Shown here in pieces: positions 32,908 through 40,786 of a stretch of 40,786 nt of DNA; positions within the stretch are counted from its first letter, which is position 1, and each line of letters opens with the position of its first letter. Both the position numbers and the translations under genes were made by a program. The notes under the pieces are model-generated. The model did not search any database and had not been told where the DNA came from. It was given only the letters and a program-made list of their open reading frames with translations. This DNA is from Pseudomonas kairouanensis (GTDB lineage: Bacteria > Pseudomonadota > Gammaproteobacteria > Pseudomonadales > Pseudomonadaceae), in the NCBI RefSeq assembly GCF_004682055.1, contig NZ_QUZU01000052.1:1-40786 (forward strand), written 5' to 3'.

Positions 32908-33847
32908 GGCGATTCTGCGGCGCGGTTCGGTGGGGGTGTTCCTGGCGATCCTGGTGGGGTTCGCCGTGGCTGCGCCGAACTTCTTGTCGGTGGGCAATGT
33001 GGCCAATGTGTTCAGCCAGTCGGCAATTCTTGGCGTGCTGGCATTCGGGCTCACCTGCGTGATCATCGGCGGGGGTTCGAATGTGGTGGCCGGTGGGCTG
33101 GACTTGTCGCTCGCGGCCAACCTGGGGTTGTGTGCGGCGGTGTTCAGTCGCCTCAACAATGCCGGGTTGGACCTGTGGCAGTCCCTGCCGCTGACCTTGG
33201 CCTGTGGCCTGGCGGTCGGCCTGCTCAATGGCTTGGCGGTGGTGGTGCTGCGCTTGCCGCCGCTGTTGGCGACCCTGGCGAGCATGAACGTGTTGGCCGG
33301 GTTGGAACTGGTGCTGACGGAAAACACCGTGGTGTCCACCGATTCGCCGCTGCTGGATCTGCTCAGCGGCGGCACCTGGCTGGGCGTGCCGGCCCTGGCC
33401 TGGGTGTTGCTGCTCACGGCGGGTGTGTTGACGCTGTTGATCCAGCATTCGGCCTACGGACTGCGCTTGCATGCGGTGGGTGAATACCCCCAGGCCGCGC
33501 AAGCTGCAGGCATTCGGGTGCCGGGCTACGTGCTGTCCAGCTACGCGCTGTCGGGGCTGTGTGCGGCGCTGGCGGCGTTGTGCTCGGCGGCGTTTTTCAG
33601 CGGCAGCACCACAGGCTCCGGCGACATGCTGCTGTCGGTGGTGGCGATTGCCTTCCTTGGCGTGGTGTTTTCCCGAAGGCTGGTGGCGAGCATTCCGGGC
33701 ACCTTGCTCGCGGCGTTGCTGATCGGCTTTTTGATCAATGGTTTTCAACTGCTCAATGTGTCGAGCTTCTGGGTCAATGGCGTGCAGGGCGTGTTGATCT
33801 TGTTGGTGGTGGCTGCGTCCAGTGCGTTGAATCGAGGAGCCCGCTGA
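32900..33847 (+). CDS. Sugar ABC transporter permease 1 (RbsC-like)
   Basis: This 315-residue integral membrane protein forms one half of the importer channel. It has about 8-10 hydrophobic segments, the family motif GGLDLSLAANLGLCAAV (near residue 60) and the cytoplasmic coupling region YGLRLHAVGEYPQAAQAAGIRV (near 185-207), equivalent to the GxNxxAAxxSGI loop of RbsC-type permeases. It begins with ATG inside the end of the ATPase gene and ends sharing one base with permease 2. Confidence 0.88.
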   Translation: MLEAILRRGSVGVFLAILVGFAVAAPNFLSVGNVANVFSQSAILGVLAFGLTCVIIGGGSNVVAGGLDLSLAANLGLCAAVFSRLNNAGLDLWQSLPLTLACGLAVGLLNGLAVVVLRLPPLLATLASMNVLAGLELVLTENTVVSTDSPLLDLLSGGTWLGVPALAWVLLLTAGVLTLLIQHSAYGLRLHAVGEYPQAAQAAGIRVPGYVLSSYALSGLCAALAALCSAAFFSGSTTGSGDMLLSVVAIAFLGVVFSRRLVASIPGTLLAALLIGFLINGFQLLNVSSFWVNGVQGVLILLVVAASSALNRGAR

Positions 33848-34773
33848 TGAATCTGCGTGCGTTGTTACCGCTGACCTTGCCGCTGGTGTTTGCGCTGATC
33901 GTCGTGGTGTTTGCCCTACAGGCGCCAGGCTTCTTGAGCGGCGGTAACTTGAAAAGCCTGGTGCTGAATAATTTCGTGCTGCTGGCGATTGTGGCCATCG
34001 GCATGACGTACGCCGTGGCAGCCGGGGGCATCGACCTGTCGGTGGGCACGGCGCTGGATTTCGCCAGTTTCAGTTTTGTGGTGTTGCTCAATGGTGGGCA
34101 TGGCTGGGCATTTGCCGCGACCGGCGCTTTGCTTGCCGCATTGCTGGTGGGCGGGGTGAATGCAGGCCTGATTGCTGGGCTGCGGATCAGTCCGTTCCTC
34201 GCCACCTTGGGCACTTTGTTTATCGGCACCAGCGCTCAGCAACTGCTTTCGGATGGCGGCCAGCCGATCTACATCACCCAAGGTTTAAAGCCTGAACTGA
34301 CAGGGCTCACGCCGCTGTTGATCGTCTTGGGCCTGGCATTGTTTTACGGCTTGGCGTTGGCCCGTGGTCGCCTGGGCCGTGAGCTGCTGGCCCAGGGCAC
34401 CCAGCCGTTGCTGGCGTATTACTCGGGGCTGTCGGTGCGGCGTATCGTCACCGTGGTGGCCTTGGCGACCGCACTGGCGTGCGGGGTGGCGGGGGTGCTG
34501 CTCAGCACGACGGTCAGCGCCTACGTGCCACTGTCTGGCAACGCGTTTTTGCTCAACGCCATCGGCGCGGTATTTATCGGCACCACCTTGAGCCGACAGG
34601 GCCGGGCGAATATTCCCGGGACCCTGCTGGGGGTGTTGTTTATCAACGTGATTGCCAACGGCTTGCTGTTGATCGGCTGGAATTTCTACTGGCAACAGGT
34701 GGCGACCGGCGTGCTGATTTTTGCGGTGTTGACCTTCAGCTTTGCCAGTCGTCGCGTGCTGGAGCGTCACTGA
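33847..34773 (+). CDS. Sugar ABC transporter permease 2 (RbsC-like)
   Basis: The 308-residue membrane protein is a second, distinct RbsC-type permease, so the channel is probably a heterodimer. The family motif is AAGGIDLSVGTALDFASFS (near residue 57) and the hydrophobic segments match permease 1. The coupling loop is shortened or altered (GRELLAQGTQPLLAYYSGLSV). The ATG at 33847 overlaps the permease 1 stop as TGATG and gives the normal membrane start; a longer in-frame reading from 33559 would lie inside permease 1 and is not credible. Its stop is only six bases from the stop of the convergent lipoprotein gene, with no terminator between. Confidence 0.88.
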   Translation: MNLRALLPLTLPLVFALIVVVFALQAPGFLSGGNLKSLVLNNFVLLAIVAIGMTYAVAAGGIDLSVGTALDFASFSFVVLLNGGHGWAFAATGALLAALLVGGVNAGLIAGLRISPFLATLGTLFIGTSAQQLLSDGGQPIYITQGLKPELTGLTPLLIVLGLALFYGLALARGRLGRELLAQGTQPLLAYYSGLSVRRIVTVVALATALACGVAGVLLSTTVSAYVPLSGNAFLLNAIGAVFIGTTLSRQGRANIPGTLLGVLFINVIANGLLLIGWNFYWQQVATGVLIFAVLTFSFASRRVLERH

Positions 34774-34779
34774 AGCGGG

Positions 34780-36153
34780 TTATTCAGCCTTCACCAGGGT
34801 GGAACGCATTTTGAGGCTCGCGCTGTCGTTCTGGCTGGTGAAGAAATACCCATAATCCTGCAAGTAGAACTCGGTGCTGGTACCGCTGTATTTCTCACCG
34901 GTGATGGTGCAATTGAGCTCCTTGGCCGTACCGCTAAGGTCGCTGTTGATTTTGCTGGCGGGCAACTCGCGTTTCACCACGCAGCGGGTATTACGGATCA
35001 GCTCGCGATCATCCTGGGTGGTGGTGCGGTTCATTTCGACGGTGCTGTAGCCCAGGGTGGCGCCCACCGGCATCTGCTGCCAGTCGCCGATAAAACTCAG
35101 TTGCTGCAGGTGGCTGGCGGACGAGACATTGATCCCATCCATCTTGTATTGGCTCTGGAACGTGAGGTTGAACAGGCCGCGCCAGGTGGTGGTGGCGTAG
35201 GTTGAATACTCGGTGACGTTGCGGATGTTGAGTTGACCGCTTTGTGCCTTGGGTTCGAGGTAGAGGTCCATTTTCATGGGGCCGTAGCCCATGTCGCGCT
35301 TCTGCGTCAGATGACGGAGTGTCTTGCTGGGGGCGGGCATGCCCAGTGCGTTGATCGCCTGTTCAATGTCTGGCGAGATTGGGGCGGGGGTCAGTACGTA
35401 TTCGGACTTGGTGCGCGCCGTGGCGTTGGGCAGTTGCGCGAGTGTTGGTGAGCACGCGGCCTTGAGCAGCGTTTGGGCGTCGGTCTCTGCGCTGCTGAAT
35501 GGCTGGTCCTTCGGCGAGGTTTCGATGTTGCCGAAGGTCACTACGTTGTTTTCGTTCAGGCCGAACGTGGCCAGGGTGCGATAGACCTGGCGCCCGCAGC
35601 TGACCTGCCAGTGCAGGCGGGTCTGGGTGTAGGGCATCTTCTTGAGCTTGTTGGTGAGGATGAACGGCTCATCAATCGCAGCCCACACCTGCACGCTGTC
35701 ACCCACGGTCTTGAGGCTGGCGCGGTCGATCAGCAACTGGCGCTCGGTGGCTGCGCCGCTGACAACCCGCCAGTCGGGGCGTGGTGTGGTGGCGCAGGCT
35801 TCGATGAATGCAGTGTTCTGCTTGAGATAACCCACCGCTTCTGGCGCGAAGGTGCGCATGACCGTAAAGCGCACGGGCTGACCGTTCGGCGCCAGGCTGC
35901 CTGGGGATTCCAGAAACAGCAGGCTCGCCTCTGGGGTGGCGCAGGAGGCCCGGACCTGGGCGATATCCGGTACGTTGGAGCCTTTGCTGGGCGTCACATG
36001 GACCTGGTAGCTCAGTACGTCACCGTCGCGCAGCACCGAATTTGCCAGGGGTGGCAGCTTGAGCAACTCGCCGAATTCGGGGCCGTTCTTGGCGGGTTTA
36101 AGGCTACAGCCAGTGAGCAGGCCGAGGGCGACGATAACGGCGAGGGGTTTCAT
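34780..36153 (-). CDS. Lipoprotein of unknown function, downstream of the PqqU-like receptor
   Basis: I do not recognise this 457-residue protein. It starts with a lipoprotein signal, MKPLAVIVALGLLTGCSLKP, with the lipidated cysteine at residue 17 in a lipobox LLTGC; the next residue is Ser, so outer-membrane sorting is likely. The mature part is soluble, rich in beta-type segments, and has several cysteines (ASCATPEA, EACATTP, VSCGRQVY, AACSPT, NTRCVVK, ELNCTITG) that could form disulfides in the periplasm. The ATG at 36153 is chosen because AAGGAA lies 6 bases upstream and the signal peptide begins there; the frame is open to 36246. It begins 56 bases after the TonB receptor stop on the same strand, so the two are probably co-transcribed. 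Confidence 0.75.
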   Translation of the reverse strand: MKPLAVIVALGLLTGCSLKPAKNGPEFGELLKLPPLANSVLRDGDVLSYQVHVTPSKGSNVPDIAQVRASCATPEASLLFLESPGSLAPNGQPVRFTVMRTFAPEAVGYLKQNTAFIEACATTPRPDWRVVSGAATERQLLIDRASLKTVGDSVQVWAAIDEPFILTNKLKKMPYTQTRLHWQVSCGRQVYRTLATFGLNENNVVTFGNIETSPKDQPFSSAETDAQTLLKAACSPTLAQLPNATARTKSEYVLTPAPISPDIEQAINALGMPAPSKTLRHLTQKRDMGYGPMKMDLYLEPKAQSGQLNIRNVTEYSTYATTTWRGLFNLTFQSQYKMDGINVSSASHLQQLSFIGDWQQMPVGATLGYSTVEMNRTTTQDDRELIRNTRCVVKRELPASKINSDLSGTAKELNCTITGEKYSGTSTEFYLQDYGYFFTSQNDSASLKMRSTLVKAE

Positions 36154-36209
36154 GTGCGTTCCTTGCTGAAAAATGGATGGCTGTCCAACTCGGTCAAAAT
36201 GTGGTGGCT

Positions 36210-38297
36210 TTAGAAGGTGTATTCGGCGCCAGCTCCTGCATACCACGAGCGGCCTGGGGCGGCTTCGTAGTAGCGGCTGTTGCTGTCGCCAACGATCACC
36301 GAGCCTACGTACTGGCGGTCCAGCAGGTTATCCAGGCGCAGGGTCTGGTGGAAGGTCCAGTGTTCGACTTTCTGTTCGAAGCGCGCACGCCAGTTGAACA
36401 CGCTGTAGGCCGGGGCGGCGCGTTGGCTGTTGGTGTCTTCGACGTAGACCTTGCTGCGGTACATGCCTTCGATGGCGGTGCTGACCCAGTCGCGGGGCTT
36501 CCAGTTGAGTTCAGCGAACAGGGTGGTTTGTGGCACGCCGGGGAGGTAGTTGCCTTTGTCGACGGTATTGGCGCCGCTGACGAAGTCGCTGTCGTAGGTG
36601 GCTTGCAGGCGGGTGTAGGCGAGGTTGGTGCTCCACTGTTCGCTGAGTTGGCTTTCGATGCCCAGTTCGAAGCCGCGGCGCAGGGTACGGCCGGCGTTTT
36701 GGTAGCTGGTACGGCCTTGAAGGGATTGGCTGACCACCAGTTCATCTTCCGTGGTGATCTGGAACACCGCCGCGTTGATTCGCGTGTTGTTCACCTGAGC
36801 TTTGAGGCCCATTTCGTATTGAGTGCTTTCAGACGGTTTAAGGCCGAAGTTGAAACCTTCGACATTGCCCGGCGCGTAGGCCAATTCAGCCTGGGTCGGG
36901 GTTTCGAAACCTTTGCCCGCACTGACGTAACCGTGCAGCTCGGGCGTGAAGGCATACATCACGCTCATTGACGGGGTGTTTTTCTGGTAGGTCTTGCTAC
37001 CGCTGGAGTCACCGTTGCTCAGGTATTGGTCGTCAACGTCCAGTTCCATGGTGCTATGGCGTACACCGGCTTGCAGGGTCCAGTTGCCCAAGGCCCAGTT
37101 GGCCTGAACGTAAGGGTCGAGGCTACGTGCGGTGTCGATCTCATCACGACGCAGCGCGCCTTTCACGCCCAAGGTGGTGCCGCTGTAGTTTTGATAGCCG
37201 TGGCGGCTGTCTTCGCTTTGGTCGAAGTCCAGGCCGGTGATGATCATCAGTTCGCCCGGCGCACTGTCGATGGGCTGCATCCAACGCACGCTGCCGCCGT
37301 AGAACTTACGGTCGAATTGCACCACGCCGCCACCGCGCTCGTTGGCCGGTGTGCCCTTGGGAATCGACAAGTACTGAATCACACTCCGCCGCCCCGTATA
37401 CGCATTCACCTGCAACGTCGCATCGCCAAAATACCGCTCGTAATTGGTACCCAATTGCTGATGATCGATGCTTTTACGCGTGTTGTAGCTCAGCGCGCCG
37501 GCCGCCACCGAACGCGGGTCAGCCTTGTAGTCTTCCCACTTCTGCCCCAGCGGGTCTTGCGTGCCGTTCTGCTCCAGGCTGCTGTAGATCAGCGCCAGCT
37601 TGCTGTCGTCATCGGGCTGGAAGTTGAGCTTGGCGAAGGTCTGGTCGCGGCGGGCGCTGCTGTGGTCGCGGTAGCCGTCGGTGTCCATGCGTGATGCATC
37701 GAGCACAAAGCCTGCGCCGTTGGCGGCGCCTTCGGCGGTGAGGTGGTTCTTGCTCATGCCGTCACTGCCCACCAGGGTTTCGGCACCGATACGCGGCGGG
37801 CCTTCGCCGTCGCGGGAGAACATCTGGATCACACCGCCCGCGTTGCTGCCATACAGGGTGGCGGCCGGGCCGCGCAGCACTTCGATGCGCTCGGCGGTGT
37901 CGAGGTTGAAGGTGGCTGCCTGGCCCTGGCCATCCGGTGTACTGGCGGGAATGCCGTCGGCAATCAGCTTGAGGCCGCGTACGCCAAACGCCGAGCGGGC
38001 GCCAAAGCCGCGGGAGGAAATCTGCAGGTCCTGGGCATAGTTCTGGCGGTTCTGCACCACCAGGCCGGGCACGCGGGACAGGGCTTCGGAAGCGTTGATG
38101 CCAAGCTGGCCGTCGCTGATCTGCTCGCGGCTGATGCTGTCGACCGAGTAGGGCAGGTCGAACGTCGGGCTGGCGCTGCGCGAGCCGGTGACCACGCTGG
38201 GGTCGAGCACCAGCGGCGTGTCATCGCCCATCGCGGCGCTGCAAAAACCGAGCATGCCGGCGATAAGAGTGAAGTGAGCAGGACCAGCTTTTTTCAT
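36210..38297 (-). CDS. pqqU: TonB-dependent outer-membrane receptor, YncD/PqqU-like (PQQ uptake)
   Basis: E. coli YncD was renamed PqqU because it takes up the redox cofactor pyrroloquinoline quinone. This 695-residue precursor resembles it along its length: VPGLVVQNRQNYAQDLQIS and SRGFGARSAFGVRGLKL in the plug, DGIPASTPDGQGQAATFNLD, VEVLRGP-type IEVLRGPAATLYGSNAGGVI, GYRDHS, GKGFETPTQAELAY in the barrel, and DNLLDRQYVGSVIVGDSN near the end, closing in the aromatic GAGAEYTF. A signal peptide is at residues 1-25 (AGMLGFCSAAMG). The start at 38297 gives a normal signal peptide but has no clear ribosome site; a GTG at 38348 would add 17 unlikely residues. No Fur box was found, consistent with a non-iron substrate. 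Many pseudomonads make PQQ for glucose dehydrogenase, so recapture of PQQ is plausible. Confidence 0.85.
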   Translation of the reverse strand: MKKAGPAHFTLIAGMLGFCSAAMGDDTPLVLDPSVVTGSRSASPTFDLPYSVDSISREQISDGQLGINASEALSRVPGLVVQNRQNYAQDLQISSRGFGARSAFGVRGLKLIADGIPASTPDGQGQAATFNLDTAERIEVLRGPAATLYGSNAGGVIQMFSRDGEGPPRIGAETLVGSDGMSKNHLTAEGAANGAGFVLDASRMDTDGYRDHSSARRDQTFAKLNFQPDDDSKLALIYSSLEQNGTQDPLGQKWEDYKADPRSVAAGALSYNTRKSIDHQQLGTNYERYFGDATLQVNAYTGRRSVIQYLSIPKGTPANERGGGVVQFDRKFYGGSVRWMQPIDSAPGELMIITGLDFDQSEDSRHGYQNYSGTTLGVKGALRRDEIDTARSLDPYVQANWALGNWTLQAGVRHSTMELDVDDQYLSNGDSSGSKTYQKNTPSMSVMYAFTPELHGYVSAGKGFETPTQAELAYAPGNVEGFNFGLKPSESTQYEMGLKAQVNNTRINAAVFQITTEDELVVSQSLQGRTSYQNAGRTLRRGFELGIESQLSEQWSTNLAYTRLQATYDSDFVSGANTVDKGNYLPGVPQTTLFAELNWKPRDWVSTAIEGMYRSKVYVEDTNSQRAAPAYSVFNWRARFEQKVEHWTFHQTLRLDNLLDRQYVGSVIVGDSNSRYYEAAPGRSWYAGAGAEYTF

Positions 38298-38456
38298 CAG
38301 GAAACCAGGTTGGGTGGGGCAAACGCGGGAGTCTAGCGATTGTTTCACGGTTTAACGAATCCTGAGGCCGCTACTTTAGAACCATCCCACCTGGCTTTGG
38401 GCCCATCCCTGTTCGGCTTGGTGCTTGCCGCTAACAGCTTCCCACCGCTTTTACGC

Positions 38457-38462
38457 TATAAT
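38457..38462 (+). promoter_or_regulatory. Possible -10 box of the wapO promoter
   Basis: TATAAT matches the sigma-70 -10 consensus exactly, 91 bases before the wapO start. No good -35 box lies at the usual distance (TTGCCG at 38425 is too far), so an activator or another start may be used. A promoter is needed here because wapO is separated from the upstream core operon. Confidence 0.45.
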
Positions 38463-38553
38463 CCCGCCCTTTAGCTGTTTCCTGCCCAGGCGGGAAGCAC
38501 ACTTTTTTCAGGCGCAACCCGCCTGCATGCAGACTAAAAGAGGCTAGACCCCT

Positions 38554-40311
38554 GTGGCATTGACGATTCTTGGCCTGTCCGGCGCCCTTAGCCATGATCC
38601 TTCCGCAGCCTTGTATATCGACGGCAAGCTGATCGCGGCCGCCGAAGAAGAGCGCTTCGTACGCGACAAGCATGCAAAGAACCGCATGCCCTACGAGTCG
38701 GCGAAGTTCTGCCTGGAACAAGCCGGTATCAAGCCTTCCGACGTTGACGTGGTCGCGATCCCTTTCGCGCCGATCAGCTTGTTCGGCGAGGCCCGCTGGC
38801 ACTATGCCAAGCGTTACTGGTACGCCCCGGACCGCGCCCTCGACGCGATCCTGATGGGCAACCGTCGCTACAAGCGCTACCGCAACAAGATCGTCTGGTG
38901 CCTGGAGCAACTGGGCTTCGATCCAAAGAAAATCAAGATCGAACCGGTTGAACACCACCTGGCCCACGCCTCCAGCGCCTACCATTGCTCGGGCTTCCAG
39001 GAAAAAACCGCGATCCTCGGCATCGACGGTAAAGGTGAGTACGCCACCACGTTCTTCGGCTACGGCGAGAACGGCAAGATCCACAAGATCAAGGAATTCT
39101 ACGACCCGGACTCCCTGGGCGGCCTGTACGGTGCGATCACCGAGTTCCTCGGTTTCGAGATGCTCGACGGCGAGTTCAAGGTGATGGGCATGGCGCCGTA
39201 CGGCGACGCCAGCAAATACGACTTCTCGCGCCTGGCCTCCTTTGAGAACGGCGAGTTGGTGATCAACACCGACTACGCCAACGTCATCGGCCTGCGTCGT
39301 TATAAAGAGAAGGGCAAGGGGTTCTACTTCTCGCCAAAACTGATCGAGTGGCTGGGCCCGAAACGCGAAGGTGACATCGCCGACGAGCCGTACATCCACT
39401 ACGCGGCCAGCATGCAAGCGCTGTTCGAGAAGCTGGCGCTGCAGATGATCGACCACTACCTGGGCGACATCCTCAAAGACACCGGCAAACTCGCCTTCGC
39501 TGGCGGTTGCGCGCTGAACGTGAAGCTGAACCAGAAGATCATTGCCCGCGACGACGTCAAGGAGTTGTTCGTGCAGCCGGCGTCTGGCGATGCCGGTACC
39601 GCGGTGGGCGCGGCGGCCTACGTGTCCCACGCCCGTGGTGTACCGGTGGAGAAGATGGAACACGTCTACCTCGGCCCGTCCTACAGCAACGAAGACGTGA
39701 TCGCTGCGTGCGCCAAGCACGAGAGCAAGCCTGTGTGGCGCAAGATCGAGAACATGCCCCAGCGCATCGCCAAGATCATGGTCGACGGCAACCCGGTGGC
39801 CTGGTTCCAGGGCCGCATGGAGTTTGGCCCGCGTGCGTTGGGCGGTCGTTCGATCATCGGTTGCCCAAGTGCTACCGGCGTGGCAGACCGTATCAACCAC
39901 CAGATCAAGTTCCGCGAGCGCTGGAGGCCTTTCTGCCCGTCGATGCTCGACACCGTGGCCCCACAGATGATCAAGGTCGATCACCCGGCGCCGTTCATGA
40001 CCTTCACCTTTGAAGTGTCGGAAGAATGGAAAACCCGCGTACCGGAAGTGGTGCATGAAGATGGCACCTCCCGCGCCCAGGTGCTCAAGCGCGAATACAA
40101 CCCGCGCTACTACGACATGATGAAAGAGCTGGAAGTACTCACCGGCAACGGCGTGTCCCTGAACACCTCGCTCAACCGTCGTGGCGAAGCGATGATCTGC
40201 TCGCCCAAAGACGCGCTGGACATGTTCTTCGGCTCCGACCTGCAGTACCTGATCATGGAAGACATTCTGGTGGTCAAGGACGGCGTGGACCCTTATGACA
40301 CGCTCGGCTGA
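38554..40311 (+). CDS. wapO: LPS core carbamoyltransferase WapO (NodU/CmcH family)
   Basis: In P. aeruginosa WapO carbamoylates O-7 of heptose II in the LPS core, using carbamoyl phosphate. The 585-residue product is a full-length NodU/TobZ-type enzyme. The N-terminal Kae1-like domain has LGLSGALSHDPSAAL, EEERFVRDKHAKNRMP, EHHLAHASSAYH (metal-binding histidines) and FAGGCALNVKLNQKI. The C-terminal YrdC-like carbamoyl-transfer domain starts near residue 400 with WFQGRMEFGPRALGGRSI and contains INHQIKFRERWRPFCPSM. The start is GTG at 38554 (VALTILGLSGA), with AGAGG about 10 bases upstream. wapH begins inside its last codons. It resumes the core cluster after the 8.5-kb interruption. Confidence 0.93.
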   Translation: MALTILGLSGALSHDPSAALYIDGKLIAAAEEERFVRDKHAKNRMPYESAKFCLEQAGIKPSDVDVVAIPFAPISLFGEARWHYAKRYWYAPDRALDAILMGNRRYKRYRNKIVWCLEQLGFDPKKIKIEPVEHHLAHASSAYHCSGFQEKTAILGIDGKGEYATTFFGYGENGKIHKIKEFYDPDSLGGLYGAITEFLGFEMLDGEFKVMGMAPYGDASKYDFSRLASFENGELVINTDYANVIGLRRYKEKGKGFYFSPKLIEWLGPKREGDIADEPYIHYAASMQALFEKLALQMIDHYLGDILKDTGKLAFAGGCALNVKLNQKIIARDDVKELFVQPASGDAGTAVGAAAYVSHARGVPVEKMEHVYLGPSYSNEDVIAACAKHESKPVWRKIENMPQRIAKIMVDGNPVAWFQGRMEFGPRALGGRSIIGCPSATGVADRINHQIKFRERWRPFCPSMLDTVAPQMIKVDHPAPFMTFTFEVSEEWKTRVPEVVHEDGTSRAQVLKREYNPRYYDMMKELEVLTGNGVSLNTSLNRRGEAMICSPKDALDMFFGSDLQYLIMEDILVVKDGVDPYDTLG

Positions 40312-40786
40312 TCGCCACGTCCTGCAGTTCTGCCACGGCTATGACGGGCCGTTCCTCGATTGCGCCCGTCAGTACGCCAGCCTGTTCGCAGGCTCGGGCT
40401 ACAAGGTGACCACGGTGTTTCTCACCGGGGTCGCCGACCCTGAGGTGGCGGCTGGGTGTGCCTCGGATGAAGTGTTGTTCATGGAATACAGCTCCAAGGC
40501 CATTCGTGGCCTGAAGCTGAGCGCCATTGCCGAGATGCGCAAGATTGCCGCATCGCGCAATTTCAGCTTTTGCATCGCGCACCGGGCCAAGCCGATCTAT
40601 GTCGCCTTGCTCGCGACAAAATTGCAGGTGATTGGCGTGCACCACGCCTTTGGTGATTACCAGCGCCGTGGCCGTCGCCTGTTTGCCTCTATCTTTCGCA
40701 AGCGCCTGAGCCTGTTGGGCGTGTCCGACGCTGTGCGCGATGACATTCGTCGCTGCTTGCCGAGCTGGCCGGCGGCGCGCATCCAG
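40295..40786 (+). CDS. wapH: LPS core glycosyltransferase WapH, N-terminal part (runs off the right edge)
   Basis: The first 164 codons are present and the frame is still open at the end of the window. The protein starts MTRSADRHVLQFCHGYDGPF and continues with VGVHHAFGDYQRRGRR-type VIGVHHAFGDYQRRGRRLF and LSLLGVSDAVRDDIRR, matching what I recall of P. aeruginosa PA5004 (WapH), a GT4-type transferase of the core oligosaccharide. Only the acceptor-side half is visible. The ATG at 40295 overlaps the wapO end by 17 bases in another frame, which suggests coupled translation. Confidence 0.88.
   Translation, partial: MTRSADRHVLQFCHGYDGPFLDCARQYASLFAGSGYKVTTVFLTGVADPEVAAGCASDEVLFMEYSSKAIRGLKLSAIAEMRKIAASRNFSFCIAHRAKPIYVALLATKLQVIGVHHAFGDYQRRGRRLFASIFRKRLSLLGVSDAVRDDIRRCLPSWPAARIQ

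Noticed and set aside
33559..33846. In-frame extension of permease 2 into permease 1
   Set aside because: The extension overlaps permease 1 in another frame and is not membrane-like. The ATG at 33847 with a TGATG junction gives the family N-terminus.
38298..38348. GTG start giving a 17-residue longer PqqU-like receptor
   Set aside because: The added residues would precede a normal signal peptide (MKKAGPAHFTLIAGMLGF), which is not expected for an exported protein.
38298..38553. Fur box upstream of the TonB receptor
   Set aside because: No GATAATGATAATCATTATC-like sequence was seen, so iron control is not supported.
1..40786. CRISPR array, tRNA, rRNA or insertion sequence
   Set aside because: No regularly spaced direct repeats, cloverleaf genes or transposase genes were seen. 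The only repeats are REP-type hairpins.

Overview
The window is chromosomal DNA of a fluorescent pseudomonad, most likely of the Pseudomonas fluorescens group. The evidence is the high GC content, the Pseudomonas-type REP hairpins carrying a GTGGGAGCGGGCTTGC core, the Pseudomonas form of the LPS core cluster (waaF-waaC-waaG-waaP-wapP-wapQ with wapO and wapH), and the gene block aceF-aceE/glnE next to msrA and a DipA-type phosphodiesterase. No tRNA, rRNA, insertion sequence, phage gene or CRISPR array was seen. Assignments come from reading the sequence and from recalled families; no database was searched.

Left part (1-15 kb). The window opens in the 5' end of an acyl-CoA dehydrogenase gene. 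The proline locus follows: trifunctional putA (minus) and the Na+/proline symporter putP (plus) diverge from a 460-bp intergenic region holding six copies of the PutA operator hexamer GTTGCA. Next is a type VI secretion pair, vgrG plus a DUF4123 adaptor, with no effector or immunity gene. Then come metY (homocysteine synthase), rlmJ (23S rRNA methylase), msrA (methionine sulfoxide reductase) and dipA, a GAF-PAS-GGDEF-EAL protein with a broken GGDEF site (ASNEF) and an intact EAL site.

Middle (15-30 kb). aceE-aceF (pyruvate dehydrogenase E1 and E2) are read leftward from a promoter region with two nearly identical 15-bp palindromes. glnE (glutamine synthetase adenylyltransferase) is read rightward. 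After a REP hairpin comes a seven-gene LPS inner-core operon, waaF-waaC-waaG-waaP-wapP-wapQ-(tandem kinase). Most of its genes overlap by 1-4 bases. It builds and phosphorylates the heptose region of the core.

Right part (30-40.8 kb). The core cluster is interrupted by about 8.5 kb. This contains a CUT2-type sugar ABC importer operon (binding protein, double ATPase, two permeases) with a near-consensus sigma-54 promoter. Facing it are an unrecognised 457-residue lipoprotein and a TonB-dependent receptor closely resembling YncD/PqqU, the PQQ receptor. The LPS cluster then resumes with wapO (carbamoyltransferase) and the start of wapH (glycosyltransferase), which runs off the window.

The points most worth following up are the sigma-54-controlled ABC importer and PqqU-lipoprotein pair inside the LPS cluster, the twin aceE operators, the PutA operator array, the effector-less vgrG-DUF4123 pair, and WapQ, which lacks the usual catalytic aspartate.
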